Origin: Nitrospira sp.
Lineage (GTDB): Bacteria > Nitrospirota > Nitrospiria > Nitrospirales > Nitrospiraceae
Assembly: GCA_022842445.1 (NCBI GenBank)
Contig: JALHPO010000005.1
Coordinates: 1-64,000, forward strand
Length of the DNA stretch: 64,000 nucleotides
Direction of reading: 5' to 3'
The notes beneath the pieces are model-generated. The model was given only the letters and a program-made list of their open reading frames with translations. It did no database searches and was not told the origin of the DNA. Within the stretch, counting starts at the first letter, position 1, and each line of letters begins with the position of its first letter. Positions 25,712 through 36,130 of the stretch are shown piece by piece. A program made the position numbers and the translations under genes.

Positions 25712-26212
25712 CTATGTCCGGTACTCCGAGACCCATCGCTGGATATTCAATCGACTCCACACCAGCCAATACAGCGCGCCGCCCACCATGGCATCAATCA
25801 CGGCCTGCGGCACGACGACGGTCCTCACCGCCCACCACCAATCTTGCTGGTTGCTGAGATTGAGCAACGCCGCCGTGAGGAGGCCGGATACGCACGATGC
25901 CGCGAGTATCCCCAACAGAAGGACCGCCGGGGCAAGATACACCACATGGCGACCGGCGAGGCCGGCGACATACCCGACAGCCCCCTTCGTGATCATACAG
26001 GTCGCAAGATCGGCGGCGGAAAACAGGCTCATGATCCATCCCAGGGCAAGTCCCAGCAACAACCCTTCGAGTTCTCCCTCGAACAGACCGACCAGGCACA
26101 CCACAATCAATCCGATGTCCGGCATCACCCCCCACACAGTGGCATAGGGCAAGAGAACGGCCTGGACTGAAACCAACCCCGCGATCAAAGTCATCCACAC
26201 CCCTGCCTTCAT
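25712..26212 (-). CDS. mreD: Rod shape-determining protein MreD
   Basis: A 166-aa integral membrane protein with about five hydrophobic helices (starts at MKAGVWMTLIAGLVSVQAVL). MreD is poorly conserved in sequence, so identification leans on its size, topology and position between mreC (ATGA overlap at 26209-26212) and mrdA. It is part of the MreBCD elongasome scaffold. Confidence 0.9.
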   Translation of the reverse strand: MKAGVWMTLIAGLVSVQAVLLPYATVWGVMPDIGLIVVCLVGLFEGELEGLLLGLALGWIMSLFSAADLATCMITKGAVGYVAGLAGRHVVYLAPAVLLLGILAASCVSGLLTAALLNLSNQQDWWWAVRTVVVPQAVIDAMVGGALYWLVWSRLNIQRWVSEYRT

Positions 26213-27087
26213 GATTTTGACTTCACTTTCGGTGCGTCGAGGCGCTCCCCTTCTGACTGAACATTCGGAGACTGGATGACCAAGACCTCTTCAACCCGGC
26301 CGACATCAACATCGGGAGTGAGCTCAGCAGACTGGAACAAGGCTCCTTCATCTTTATCGATTTTCGTGATCGTCCCGATGGCCAGACCGCGGGGAAACCC
26401 GCCCACCAGTCCGGAGGTCACCACCTGATCGCCCGGCCGCGCATTCGACAACAAGGGGATGTATTTCAGCCGGGCCAGCCCCTGCGTAGTTCCTTCGACG
26501 ATTCCCTCGTCTCTCGTTCGCTGAATCAATCCGGCGATCGCGTTATTCGGATCCGTCACCAACAGCACCACCGACGTCGCGGACGTGGTCTTGACGATAC
26601 GGCCGACGACCCCCGCCGGCGTGACCACGCCCATGTCCGGCTTGAATCCATCCGACTGGCCCTTATTCAGAAGAATCGTTCGGTACCAATTTCCGGTGTC
26701 GCGGCCGATCACCTGCGCCGCCACCATCGAGATATTCGCTTGCTTCTTGAACTCCAATAACGCCGTCAGCCGTTCCGTCGCCGCCGCCGCCTCGCGCAGC
26801 TGATCGTTCTGCCCCTTGAGATGCTCCAATTCCCTCCGCAGTTTCTGGTTTTCTTCCGCCACCCCGCGCAACATGATGAATCCGTCCCAAAGCTCGGCTG
26901 TGCCCTCTTGAACACCTGCCACAGCCCGAAGAGGCCAGCTCAATACCCATCCGACCGGACTTCCGATCTGTTGGAATAGGCCTTGAAGCTGGCTAGGTAA
27001 CAGCAAGAAGCCGAGCAGGAAGACGGCGGCCAGCACGAGGGCGATACGCCCCGTATTATAGGGTAGGCGAAAATTGACCATCCGCAT
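26209..27087 (-). CDS. mreC: Rod shape-determining protein MreC
   Basis: A 292-aa bitopic protein: one transmembrane helix (about residues 12-30), a coiled-coil (about 70-105; REELEHLKGQNDQL type) and a periplasmic two-barrel MreC domain with VIGRDTGNWYRTILLNKGQ and GVVTPAGVVGRIV. It bridges MreB and the penicillin-binding proteins. It starts 14 bases after mreB and overlaps mreD. Confidence 0.94.
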   Translation of the reverse strand: MRMVNFRLPYNTGRIALVLAAVFLLGFLLLPSQLQGLFQQIGSPVGWVLSWPLRAVAGVQEGTAELWDGFIMLRGVAEENQKLRRELEHLKGQNDQLREAAAATERLTALLEFKKQANISMVAAQVIGRDTGNWYRTILLNKGQSDGFKPDMGVVTPAGVVGRIVKTTSATSVVLLVTDPNNAIAGLIQRTRDEGIVEGTTQGLARLKYIPLLSNARPGDQVVTSGLVGGFPRGLAIGTITKIDKDEGALFQSAELTPDVDVGRVEEVLVIQSPNVQSEGERLDAPKVKSKS

Positions 27088-27101
27088 GAGGGATGGAACC
27101 T

Positions 27102-28669
<1,568 letters not shown>

Positions 28670-28943
28670 GGAATCTCCTTCTAATTACTGGCAAAGTATA
28701 ACAAAACCAACCAACCGGCACAAACAAAGACCGTTCTTTGTACATGACGTTCTTTTTTGATGTCCCGGCAACCTGCCCGGCACCGGAACGACACGAGCAT
28801 TGTGTCACAAACAGATCCATCCTGATACCTCATCCCGTCTCACCCATCGAATTCAGTCCGGTTCGGTCATTTTCCATACCATCTTGCCTTCAGCGTAGTG
28901 CGCAAGTAGAATCGCCGTTCGTTGACACAGATGAGGGGATCGC

Positions 28944-29633
28944 ATGATTAAGATACTCCGCGATGCATCACACAACTATCCATGGCTGATCAAATCCATC
29001 ATGGGCATCTTGGCCCTGGTCTTCGTCGTCACGATGGGATGGTGGGGATTTGACGAAAAAGCGGGCAACGCCGTCGCCGATGTTGGCGATCTCTCGGTGT
29101 CACGCGATGAGTTCAAGCGCGCCTTCGAATTCATGTATCGCAGCTATAGAGAAAAAGGCGCCGGAGAAATCAAGGAAGAAACCTTCAAACAGATCGTGAT
29201 CGATCAATTGATCGAGAGCCGTCTCTGGGTCATCGCCGCGCGCGACATGGGCCTCACCGTCTCCGATACGGACCTGCGCGACACGATCATTCAAATTCCT
29301 GACTTCCAGAAGAACGGCGCGTTCGATCCCGACCTCTACCGCCGCCTGCTCGCCGCCAACCACTGGACCCCCTCTGCATTCGAAGCCATGCAACAGCAGG
29401 AGATTCTGGCGGGCAAGGCGCGGCTGATCGTACGCGACAGCGTAGCCCTGACCCCCTGGGAGATTGCGGAGGGACAGGCGCTCACGCCGAAACCGCAAGA
29501 TCCGGCTGCCGCACCGGCCAAGGACCGTGCGCTGCAGGACATGCTGTTCCAGAAACAACAGCGTGCCCTGGCTGCCTATCAAGAAGCGCTCAAAGCGAAG
29601 ATTCCAACCAAAATCCACCGCGAATTGCTGTAA
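28944..29633 (+). CDS. Membrane-anchored SurA_N/PpiD-like chaperone fragment without PPIase domain
   Basis: A 229-aa protein. One N-terminal transmembrane helix (about residues 14-36) is followed by a SurA_N-type helical domain (VADVGDLSVSRDEFKRAFEF to about residue 180) and a charged C-terminal helix. This is the first half of PpiD/SurA proteins; the peptidyl-prolyl isomerase domain is absent and the frame closes normally, so it is a short natural form or an old truncation. A periplasmic folding role is an inference. It is transcribed alone on the plus strand. Confidence 0.8.
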   Translation: MIKILRDASHNYPWLIKSIMGILALVFVVTMGWWGFDEKAGNAVADVGDLSVSRDEFKRAFEFMYRSYREKGAGEIKEETFKQIVIDQLIESRLWVIAARDMGLTVSDTDLRDTIIQIPDFQKNGAFDPDLYRRLLAANHWTPSAFEAMQQQEILAGKARLIVRDSVALTPWEIAEGQALTPKPQDPAAAPAKDRALQDMLFQKQQRALAAYQEALKAKIPTKIHRELL

Positions 29634-29753
29634 CGAGATACTGGAAAATCAGCCGGCAGCGCGCCCTGCCTTCGCCGGATCGCTTCGCGCAAGCAGATCC
29701 CATCCCTCCCAGGGCTCAATGTACGGAAGGCCGAGACAAGAACAGCCCGCAGC

Positions 29754-30773
29754 TTACAGAATCAGCATGGCATCGCCGTAGCTGTAGAAGCGATAGCGTT
29801 CACGAACCGCTTCAGCGTAGGCCTTCCGCATCGACTCCGTCCCGGCGAAGGCCGAAACCAGCATTGTCAGCGTGGTACGGGGCAGGTGAAAGTTCGTCAT
29901 AAGGGCATCGACGACTTTGAATTCAAAGCCGGGCGTAATGAAGAGCCGGCTTTCGCCTGACATCGGCGCCACCACACCTGTTTCACGGGCCGCGGTTTCG
30001 AGCGTGCGGACAACTGTGGTGCCCACTGCCACCACGCGTCGGCCCGCCTGCCTGGTCTGCGCAATGGCGCGGGCCGCCTCGCCACCGATCTCGAAATACT
30101 CTGCTCCCATCTCATGGTCCTCGATCCGCTCCACTGTCACCGGCTTGAACGTCGCCGGGCCCACGTGCAGCGTAATCATAGCTACCTGAATAGCTCGCTC
30201 CGCCAGCCGTGAGAGAAGATCCGCGGTAAAGTGGAGTCCGGCAGTCGGTGCGGCGATCGCACCCTCGTGTTTCGCAAAGAGCGTTTGGTACCAGCCATGA
30301 TCGTCCCGGCTAGGCGGACGTTTGATATAGGGCGGCAGCGGCATCTGGCCGCTCTCGCGCAGCAGCTGGACCACGGGAATCGGACTCTCGACTTTCACCT
30401 GCGTGCCGCCGGCATCCCGTTTTACAATGATCGCGCAAGACTGCCGATCGAATTCGATGACCTGGCCGGCATGGAAGGAGCCCTTGACCATAATCTCCCA
30501 GATGCCGTCTCCCAGATCCTTCACGAACAATACTTCGACCACTGTTCCCGATGGCTGCTTTCTCCCCGCGATCCTTGCAGCCATGACCCGCGTATCGTTG
30601 ACGACCAACAAATCGCCCGGGTCGAGCAGGGACGAAAGATCGGCGACATGGCGATGGCCGAGTGTCTGTGCTGTGCGATCCAGACACAATAATCGCGCAC
30701 GGTCACGAGGGATCACCGGCTGGGTGGCCACGAGTAATGGATCGAACGGAAAATCAAAGTCGGAGAGTTGCAT
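29754..30773 (-). CDS. queA: S-adenosylmethionine:tRNA ribosyltransferase-isomerase QueA
   Basis: A 339-aa enzyme making epoxyqueuosine in the tRNA wobble position from SAM. Family motifs seen are FDLPLVATQP-like N-terminus (DFPFDPLLVATQPVIPRDRA), YQTLFAKHEGAIAAPTAGLH (about residue 155), and the C-terminal NFHLPRTTLTMLVSAFAG. Its start shares a base with the stop of the SpoIID-domain gene (TGATG), so the two are co-transcribed. Confidence 0.95.
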   Translation of the reverse strand: MQLSDFDFPFDPLLVATQPVIPRDRARLLCLDRTAQTLGHRHVADLSSLLDPGDLLVVNDTRVMAARIAGRKQPSGTVVEVLFVKDLGDGIWEIMVKGSFHAGQVIEFDRQSCAIIVKRDAGGTQVKVESPIPVVQLLRESGQMPLPPYIKRPPSRDDHGWYQTLFAKHEGAIAAPTAGLHFTADLLSRLAERAIQVAMITLHVGPATFKPVTVERIEDHEMGAEYFEIGGEAARAIAQTRQAGRRVVAVGTTVVRTLETAARETGVVAPMSGESRLFITPGFEFKVVDALMTNFHLPRTTLTMLVSAFAGTESMRKAYAEAVRERYRFYSYGDAMLIL

Positions 30774-32011
30774 CAGGAGGCAGGAACCGGAGAAACGGGT
30801 GGAACCGGAGGCGTCTGAGTCTGAGACGCCGGTTGCAAATCCGTGCCCGGATAGTAGTAGCGAAGAATACTGGAAAATGAGTACCCCAATTCGGCCAGCT
30901 CTTTAGCGCCCCATTGGCACAAGCCGACTGCATGGCCTGCGCCATATCCTGTGAGGACGATGTCCTGGCCGAACGACTCAATCGTAAACTGTGTGCTGGG
31001 TACGACCGTATAGCCGACGGCCTTGCGTAGCTCTTCGCCCCGCAGTATCAGCTCCCCTTTGGAGTGCAGGATCCGCAAGGTCGCCACACGGCCCGCGCGG
31101 CTGTGGGAGAGCGGCGTCAGCGTCGCGATCGTCCCGACCGGAAATCCCAACTGCCTGAGATTGTTCTCCAGCACATCGACCCTGAAAGAGGCTTTCCACT
31201 GATAGTACGGAGACTCCAAATCGAACGGACACTCGACGCCTTTCAAGTAGGGCAAGTCTTTTGACCATACGACCATCGCATCTTCCGTGATTCCCGCAGC
31301 GGTCGACGAGAAGGCCGCATAGATCGGCGCGCCCTGATAGGTGATGACCAATCCTCTCGTGGACTCGACTGCCTGCTCCACCCGCGCATCGAGGCCGTGA
31401 CGACCGCGGTACACTTGATCCTGAATGCTCGCCGACACATCGTAATCCCTTGATGCACTGAGCATGTGTTGGTAGAGCGCATAGGTCCTGGCTGCGACTG
31501 CCTGTACCTTGAGCATTTCCGGATGCCATGCCGAATTGACCTCGGACGGCACCACTCCCTTCACATATTCTTCCAGATCGACCTGGTTGACGACCAGCAA
31601 CCCCTTGCCTCGTCGGAGCATCTGAAGCGACCCGCCGATTTGCACCGCCGACTTCTCATCTACCGACTGAACTGACGGGCCATTGCCGTTGCCGTTGCCG
31701 TTCTGCCGCGGCAGCCAGAGTTTCAGATCCTGATCGCCGGCGCGCAACGTCACCTGATCGCCGGCAGCGGGCGACCCGTTCAGCAGTATCGTCGTCCCCC
31801 GCAGTTCGATGCGAAGCACAGACCGGTGGGCCTGCGCCCGACCGTGCGCATCTGTCGCCCACATGACCTGATCGGCTTGTACTTCCAGCCGTTGGACGTC
31901 CATCGCCAGCAGCACACGGATAGCGGGTGCTGCCTGGACCGGAGTCGCAGCCAGACACCCTGCCCCAATGGCCGCAACAAACAGGCCGGCACAATACTGT
32001 CGTATGATCAT
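30773..32011 (-). CDS. SpoIID/LytB-domain protein
   Basis: A 412-aa secreted protein with a signal peptide (residues 1-27, ending VQAAP). The SpoIID domain (about 160-385) contains LEEYVKGVVPSEVNSAWHPE and KVQAVAARTYALYQ; its C-terminal part has GYGAGHAVGLCQWGA. SpoIID is a lytic transglycosylase acting on peptidoglycan denuded of stem peptides; catalysis here is inferred. ATG 32011 is chosen because it overlaps the upstream stop as ATGA. The end is proline-rich. It precedes queA without a gap. Confidence 0.85.
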   Translation of the reverse strand: MIIRQYCAGLFVAAIGAGCLAATPVQAAPAIRVLLAMDVQRLEVQADQVMWATDAHGRAQAHRSVLRIELRGTTILLNGSPAAGDQVTLRAGDQDLKLWLPRQNGNGNGNGPSVQSVDEKSAVQIGGSLQMLRRGKGLLVVNQVDLEEYVKGVVPSEVNSAWHPEMLKVQAVAARTYALYQHMLSASRDYDVSASIQDQVYRGRHGLDARVEQAVESTRGLVITYQGAPIYAAFSSTAAGITEDAMVVWSKDLPYLKGVECPFDLESPYYQWKASFRVDVLENNLRQLGFPVGTIATLTPLSHSRAGRVATLRILHSKGELILRGEELRKAVGYTVVPSTQFTIESFGQDIVLTGYGAGHAVGLCQWGAKELAELGYSFSSILRYYYPGTDLQPASQTQTPPVPPVSPVPAS

Positions 32012-32262
32012 CGGCGAAAGAACCATCCTACGAGATAGAATAGCAGAGTCAGGACGACACTGAGGAGGATGCTGGTACCGATGGGAAAATAAAAACTGAC
32101 GTTGTCCCGCTTGAAGGACAGATCACCGGGCAGCTTTCCCAGCCAACTGAATGCGCCGCCCAGACCGGGAATACGATCCACCGCAAGGAACAGCAGGCCG
32201 AGGAGCATGATCCCGGCCCCAATTCCAATCAGCAGCTTGCCGAGCGCAGTCCATTCCGGCAT
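32008..32262 (-). CDS. DUF2905 family small membrane protein
   Basis: An 84-aa protein with two hydrophobic helices (about residues 8-27 and 60-80) and the conserved middle FSWLGKLPGDLSFKRDNVSF, which defines DUF2905. Function is unknown. It is translationally coupled to the SpoIID-domain gene (ATGA overlap) and lies 69 bases after asd. Confidence 0.88.
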   Translation of the reverse strand: MPEWTALGKLLIGIGAGIMLLGLLFLAVDRIPGLGGAFSWLGKLPGDLSFKRDNVSFYFPIGTSILLSVVLTLLFYLVGWFFRR

Positions 32263-32331
32263 CTGGTTTCATCCCGCGTTACGCCTCTGAACGATTCGAG
32301 AACGCCGCTGCAAGACTGTTTCAGCGCCCTG

Positions 32332-33354
32332 CTAACCCTTCACCAGACATTCGGCGATCTGAATCGCATTCAACGCCGCTCCTTTGCGCAGATTGTCGGA
32401 GACGACCCAAAGATTGAGGCCGTTCGTGATGGATTCGTCCTCGCGCACGCGGCCGATATAGACCTCGTCTTTTCCCGTCGCATCCAGCGGCATCGGATAG
32501 AGCTTCTTCACCGGATCATCATACACGATCACACCCGGCATGGCGGCCAATGCCGCCCTCGCTTCATTCGGCTTCAGCGGCCGTTCCAACTCCACGTTGA
32601 TTGCCTCAGAATGGCAGCGTAACACCGGCACGCGCACGGTCGTCGCCGTCACGCGCAATGCGGGTGTGCCGAGGATCTTTCTGGTCTCCTTCGCAATCTT
32701 CACTTCTTCCGAGCAGTCGCCTCCGTCGTTGAACGAGCCGATGTGCGGCAGCAGGTTGAAGGCGATCTGATAGGGATAGACCTCCGCCTTGACGTCACGG
32801 AACGCCATCAGATCCTTCGTCTGATCCATCAGCTCATCCATCGCCGCTGCGCCGGTTCCCGAGACGGACTGAAACGTGGTTACGACCACGCGCTTTACCC
32901 CGGCCGCATCGAGCAACGGCTTCAAGGCCATGACCAGCGGCGTCGTCGTGCAGTTAGGGATCGATACAATACCTCTCGGCATCGCTTTCAACGCCTGGGC
33001 ATTTACCTCCGGTACCACCAGCGGGACGTCCGGTTCCATCCGAAACACCCCGCTGTCGTCGATCACGATGACACCAGCCGCGCCAAGCCGCCGGCCATAG
33101 TCTCGGCTGATCGCATCGGTCGCCGAAATCAGCGCGAAATCTACGCCCGCGAATGATGTCTCGGGGGTCAGCTCCTCGATCGTCCATTCCTTGCCCTGAC
33201 AGGACAACGTCCCTCCGGCTGAACGCTTCGATGCGAAGAGGCGGAGCGATTCCAGCGGGAATTTCCGTTCTTCCAGAATGTCCAACGTTTCCTTCCCAAC
33301 GGCGCCGGTCGCGCCGAGAATCGCCATGACATATTTCGATTTCTTTTTCAGCAT
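32332..33354 (-). CDS. asd: Aspartate-semialdehyde dehydrogenase
   Basis: A 340-aa NADPH enzyme converting aspartyl phosphate to aspartate semialdehyde, the branch point to lysine, threonine and methionine. The dinucleotide loop is GATGAVG (about residues 14-20); the catalytic Cys is in SIPNCTTTPL (Cys about 135). The open frame runs to 33552, but the upstream 66 codons overlap the NHL gene and lack resemblance; ATG 33354 follows GAGGCAGGGATCA. It lies 14 bases after the NHL-repeat gene. Confidence 0.94.
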   Translation of the reverse strand: MLKKKSKYVMAILGATGAVGKETLDILEERKFPLESLRLFASKRSAGGTLSCQGKEWTIEELTPETSFAGVDFALISATDAISRDYGRRLGAAGVIVIDDSGVFRMEPDVPLVVPEVNAQALKAMPRGIVSIPNCTTTPLVMALKPLLDAAGVKRVVVTTFQSVSGTGAAAMDELMDQTKDLMAFRDVKAEVYPYQIAFNLLPHIGSFNDGGDCSEEVKIAKETRKILGTPALRVTATTVRVPVLRCHSEAINVELERPLKPNEARAALAAMPGVIVYDDPVKKLYPMPLDATGKDEVYIGRVREDESITNGLNLWVVSDNLRKGAALNAIQIAECLVKG

Positions 33355-33368
33355 TGATCCCTGCCTCT

Positions 33369-34586
33369 TTACAGCGCGATTTCTCGAATCCGGTGATTGA
33401 ATGTATCTGCGATGACAAGATGCCCCGCTCCATCTACGATGATGCCGAAGGGGTAATTGAGACTGGCGCTCAACGCTGCCCCCCCATTTCCACCATACCC
33501 GGTCGTCCCTATCCCTGCCACTCGTTCGAGCAGGCCGGTCGTGCAGTCCCACCGGCGAACCAGGTGGTTGTCGGAATCCGTAATGTAGAGATTCCCCTGC
33601 CGATCCACCGCCACGCCGGACGGTCTGGACAGGCTGGCTGACGGCGATTCTACATCGCCCTGATACCGGTACTCGCCGCCATCCCCCGCGACGGTTCTGA
33701 TACGTCCGCTGACAGGATCGATCGCGCGAATCCTCCCATTAAAGGTATCAGCGATAAAGAGCGTCCCGTCTTCCGCAAGCGCCAGGCTGCTCGGCCCGGA
33801 CAGCGCCGCCTCTGTTGCAGGAATCCCGTCTCCGTTGTATGCGGACGCTCCGGTTCCGGCGACCGTGCGGATAGACCCGGTTTCCAGATCGATCGCCCGC
33901 ACACGGTTGTTGCTCTGATCAGCCACGTATAAGATACCCGCATTACTCACGGCCAGCGCTGTTGGTTCATTCAACGCTGCCGTAGCGGCCGGGCCCCCGT
34001 CGCCGCCATACCGGGGTTGACCGGTACCGGCAATAGTGGCGATGGTTGCTGTGCCGGCTTCGACGCGGCGCACTCGATGGTTCATGGTATCGGCGATATA
34101 GAGATGCCCTTGCCGGTCCACGGCAACCGCAGTTGGAAAATTCAGACAGGCCTCGATAGCCGGCCCGCCATCGCCGCTGAATCTCTTCCTCGCTGCCTCC
34201 CCGTTGATGAGATATCGAACGGTCCCGCTCACATCCGCCTGCTGCCGATACTTCTGCGTGGCCGCCTGGCCGGCATCGGAAAAGGGATCGTCCTCGGTCA
34301 ACGGCAGCGCGTCCGTGTCCTGGCGACCAGGTGCCGGATCGCGCATGCCTCCAGCCATACCGGCGACAGTCGAGATAATCCCTGTCTCCCGATCGATCCT
34401 CCGGATGACGTGATTTTCAGAGTCGGCGATGAGCACGTGACCGTGGGCATCGATTGCCGTTCCCTTCGGTTCATTCAGCGCCGCACGAACAGCAGACCCG
34501 CCGTCGCCTGCATACTCAGGCTCGCCGTTTCCGGCAAGGGTTTCAATGATCCCTATGCGAAGACCCGTCGCCATCATCGACACCAT
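33369..34586 (-). CDS. NHL-repeat beta-propeller protein
   Basis: A 405-aa protein of about six NHL repeats, each with the sequence pattern G-DGG-A--A-L--P-GVAVD--GNLYIADS-NH-VR-ID--TG-I-TVAG (visible at about residues 22, 120, 175, 230, 290 and 345). It has no clear signal peptide, so the location is uncertain. NHL propellers usually bind other proteins or ligands; the function here is unknown. It sits between leuB and asd on the same strand, an odd insertion in a biosynthetic cluster. The start ATG 34586 has no strong ribosome site. Confidence 0.85.
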   Translation of the reverse strand: MVSMMATGLRIGIIETLAGNGEPEYAGDGGSAVRAALNEPKGTAIDAHGHVLIADSENHVIRRIDRETGIISTVAGMAGGMRDPAPGRQDTDALPLTEDDPFSDAGQAATQKYRQQADVSGTVRYLINGEAARKRFSGDGGPAIEACLNFPTAVAVDRQGHLYIADTMNHRVRRVEAGTATIATIAGTGQPRYGGDGGPAATAALNEPTALAVSNAGILYVADQSNNRVRAIDLETGSIRTVAGTGASAYNGDGIPATEAALSGPSSLALAEDGTLFIADTFNGRIRAIDPVSGRIRTVAGDGGEYRYQGDVESPSASLSRPSGVAVDRQGNLYITDSDNHLVRRWDCTTGLLERVAGIGTTGYGGNGGAALSASLNYPFGIIVDGAGHLVIADTFNHRIREIAL

Positions 34587-34592
34587 AACTTG

Positions 34593-35666
34593 TTAGCTGA
34601 GATTGCGAAGAATCGCATCCCCCATCTCGGTCGTCCCGACGATCCGGGCACCGGGGCTTTGAATATCTTTGGTCCGATACCCGAGGTCGAGCGTTTTCAC
34701 GATAGCCTGTTCAATGGCCGCCGCTTCCTTCTCCAGCTGAAACGCATAGGACAGCATCATGGCCGCCGACGCAATCGTCGCGATGGGATTCGCGATGTTC
34801 TTCCCCGCAATATCCGGCGCACTGCCATGGATCGGCTCGAACAGGCCGACCTTGGCGCCGACACTGGCGGACGGCAACATCCCGATTGAGCCCGTCAGCA
34901 TCGCCGCCTCGTCGCTGAGAATGTCTCCAAACATGTTGTTGCACAGAAGCACATCAAACTGGCGCGGATTGCGCACCAACTGCATCGCGGCATTGTCCAC
35001 ATAGATATGCCCCAGTTCGACATCGGGATAGGAGGCATGCACCTCGATCACCACCTTGCGCCATAACTCGGACGATTCCAGGACGTTAGCCTTGTCCACC
35101 GACGTGACCTTTTTCCTCCGCTTTCGCGCAGCCTCGAAAGCCACCTTGGCAATCCGCCTGACCTCTTCCGTCGTGTAGACCTCCGTATTGATGCCCCGCT
35201 CTTCGCCGTTTGGTAATTTCTCAATGCCCTTGGGCTTGCCGAAATAAATACCGCCTGTGAGTTCCCTGATCACGAGGATATCGATCCCCTCAATCACCTC
35301 AGGCTTCAGCGTGGAGGCGTCGATGAGATTGGGATACACCTTGGCCGGACGAAGGTTTGCATAGAGCCCCAAGGCCTCCCGGATTCCGAGCAACGCGCGT
35401 TCCGGTCTGAGAGTGTAATCAAGCCCCTCCCACTTGGGGCCTCCCACCGCCCCCAGCAAGACCGCATCGCTTTGTTTCGCAAGCGCTAACGTCTCATTGG
35501 GCAACGGAACCCCCGCCTTGTCGATCGCCTGTCCGCCGATATCGGCAGCCACGAACTGAAACGTATGATGATACAACTCCCCGATCGCTTTCAAAATCTT
35601 CACCGCTTCGGGAACAATTTCTCGCCCCACACCATCACCGGCCAATACCGCAATTTTCGCGTTCAC
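34593..35666 (-). CDS. leuB: 3-isopropylmalate dehydrogenase
   Basis: A 357-aa NAD-dependent oxidative decarboxylase of leucine synthesis. It starts [20 protein letters not shown] and contains [14 protein letters not shown], the substrate-binding [16 protein letters not shown] with Arg and Tyr, and [20 protein letters not shown] with the metal Asp residues. The start is GTG 35666 with AGGAGCGCGTGAC upstream. It follows leuA and a cupin gene in the T-box-controlled cluster; leuC and leuD are not in the window. Confidence 0.95.
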   Translation of the reverse strand: MNAKIAVLAGDGVGREIVPEAVKILKAIGELYHHTFQFVAADIGGQAIDKAGVPLPNETLALAKQSDAVLLGAVGGPKWEGLDYTLRPERALLGIREALGLYANLRPAKVYPNLIDASTLKPEVIEGIDILVIRELTGGIYFGKPKGIEKLPNGEERGINTEVYTTEEVRRIAKVAFEAARKRRKKVTSVDKANVLESSELWRKVVIEVHASYPDVELGHIYVDNAAMQLVRNPRQFDVLLCNNMFGDILSDEAAMLTGSIGMLPSASVGAKVGLFEPIHGSAPDIAGKNIANPIATIASAAMMLSYAFQLEKEAAAIEQAIVKTLDLGYRTKDIQSPGARIVGTTEMGDAILRNLS

Positions 35667-35704
35667 GTCACGCGCTCCTTCCTATCGCACAATGAGTCGA
35701 TTCG

Positions 35705-36067
35705 TTACTCCAACACCGTTTCATCTTCGATCCGCCAGGCAGGATCGACCAGACACAGAAACTCAACATCCACAGCTCCACTGTTTTCGAGCGACTGTTG
35801 CCCTCCGGGCGGGACATAGATCGTCGTTCCGGCTTCAATCGCCGTCACACAATCATCGATGGTAAAGCGTCCCTGCCCGGCAATGAAGTAATAGACCTCG
35901 GACGAGGTCAGAATATGCCGTTTCGATCGCTGGCCTGGAGGTAACACCCCGTGCGCAAGGCTATACCCCAGCTTCAGTTGGTGTGTAGTCGGGTGGAAGA
36001 TCTCTCGCAGACGCGTCAGATCACCGGCCAGAAATTCCGGACGATCCGCCAGCGTAACCTTGAACAC
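35705..36067 (-). CDS. Cupin-domain protein
   Basis: A 120-aa single-domain cupin. The two cupin motifs are visible as LPPGQRSKRHILTSSEVYYFIAG (reduced: only one of the expected His pair plus Glu) and a later YVPPGGQQSLENSG. The missing His in motif 2 suggests altered or absent metal binding. It starts at GTG 36067 (GGGGG seven bases upstream). It lies between leuA and leuB, so it would be expressed with leucine genes; a role there is not known to me. Confidence 0.82.
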   Translation of the reverse strand: MFKVTLADRPEFLAGDLTRLREIFHPTTHQLKLGYSLAHGVLPPGQRSKRHILTSSEVYYFIAGQGRFTIDDCVTAIEAGTTIYVPPGGQQSLENSGAVDVEFLCLVDPAWRIEDETVLE

Positions 36068-36130
36068 GCAGCAACCCCCTTCAGTCGAACAGGCGCCTCG
36101 GAAGCGGAAAATGTACCGTGAGGGTGCGCG

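Noticed and set aside
32332-33552. Extended asd frame starting at 33552
   Set aside because: The extra N-terminus overlaps the NHL gene and precedes the real nucleotide-binding start at 33354.
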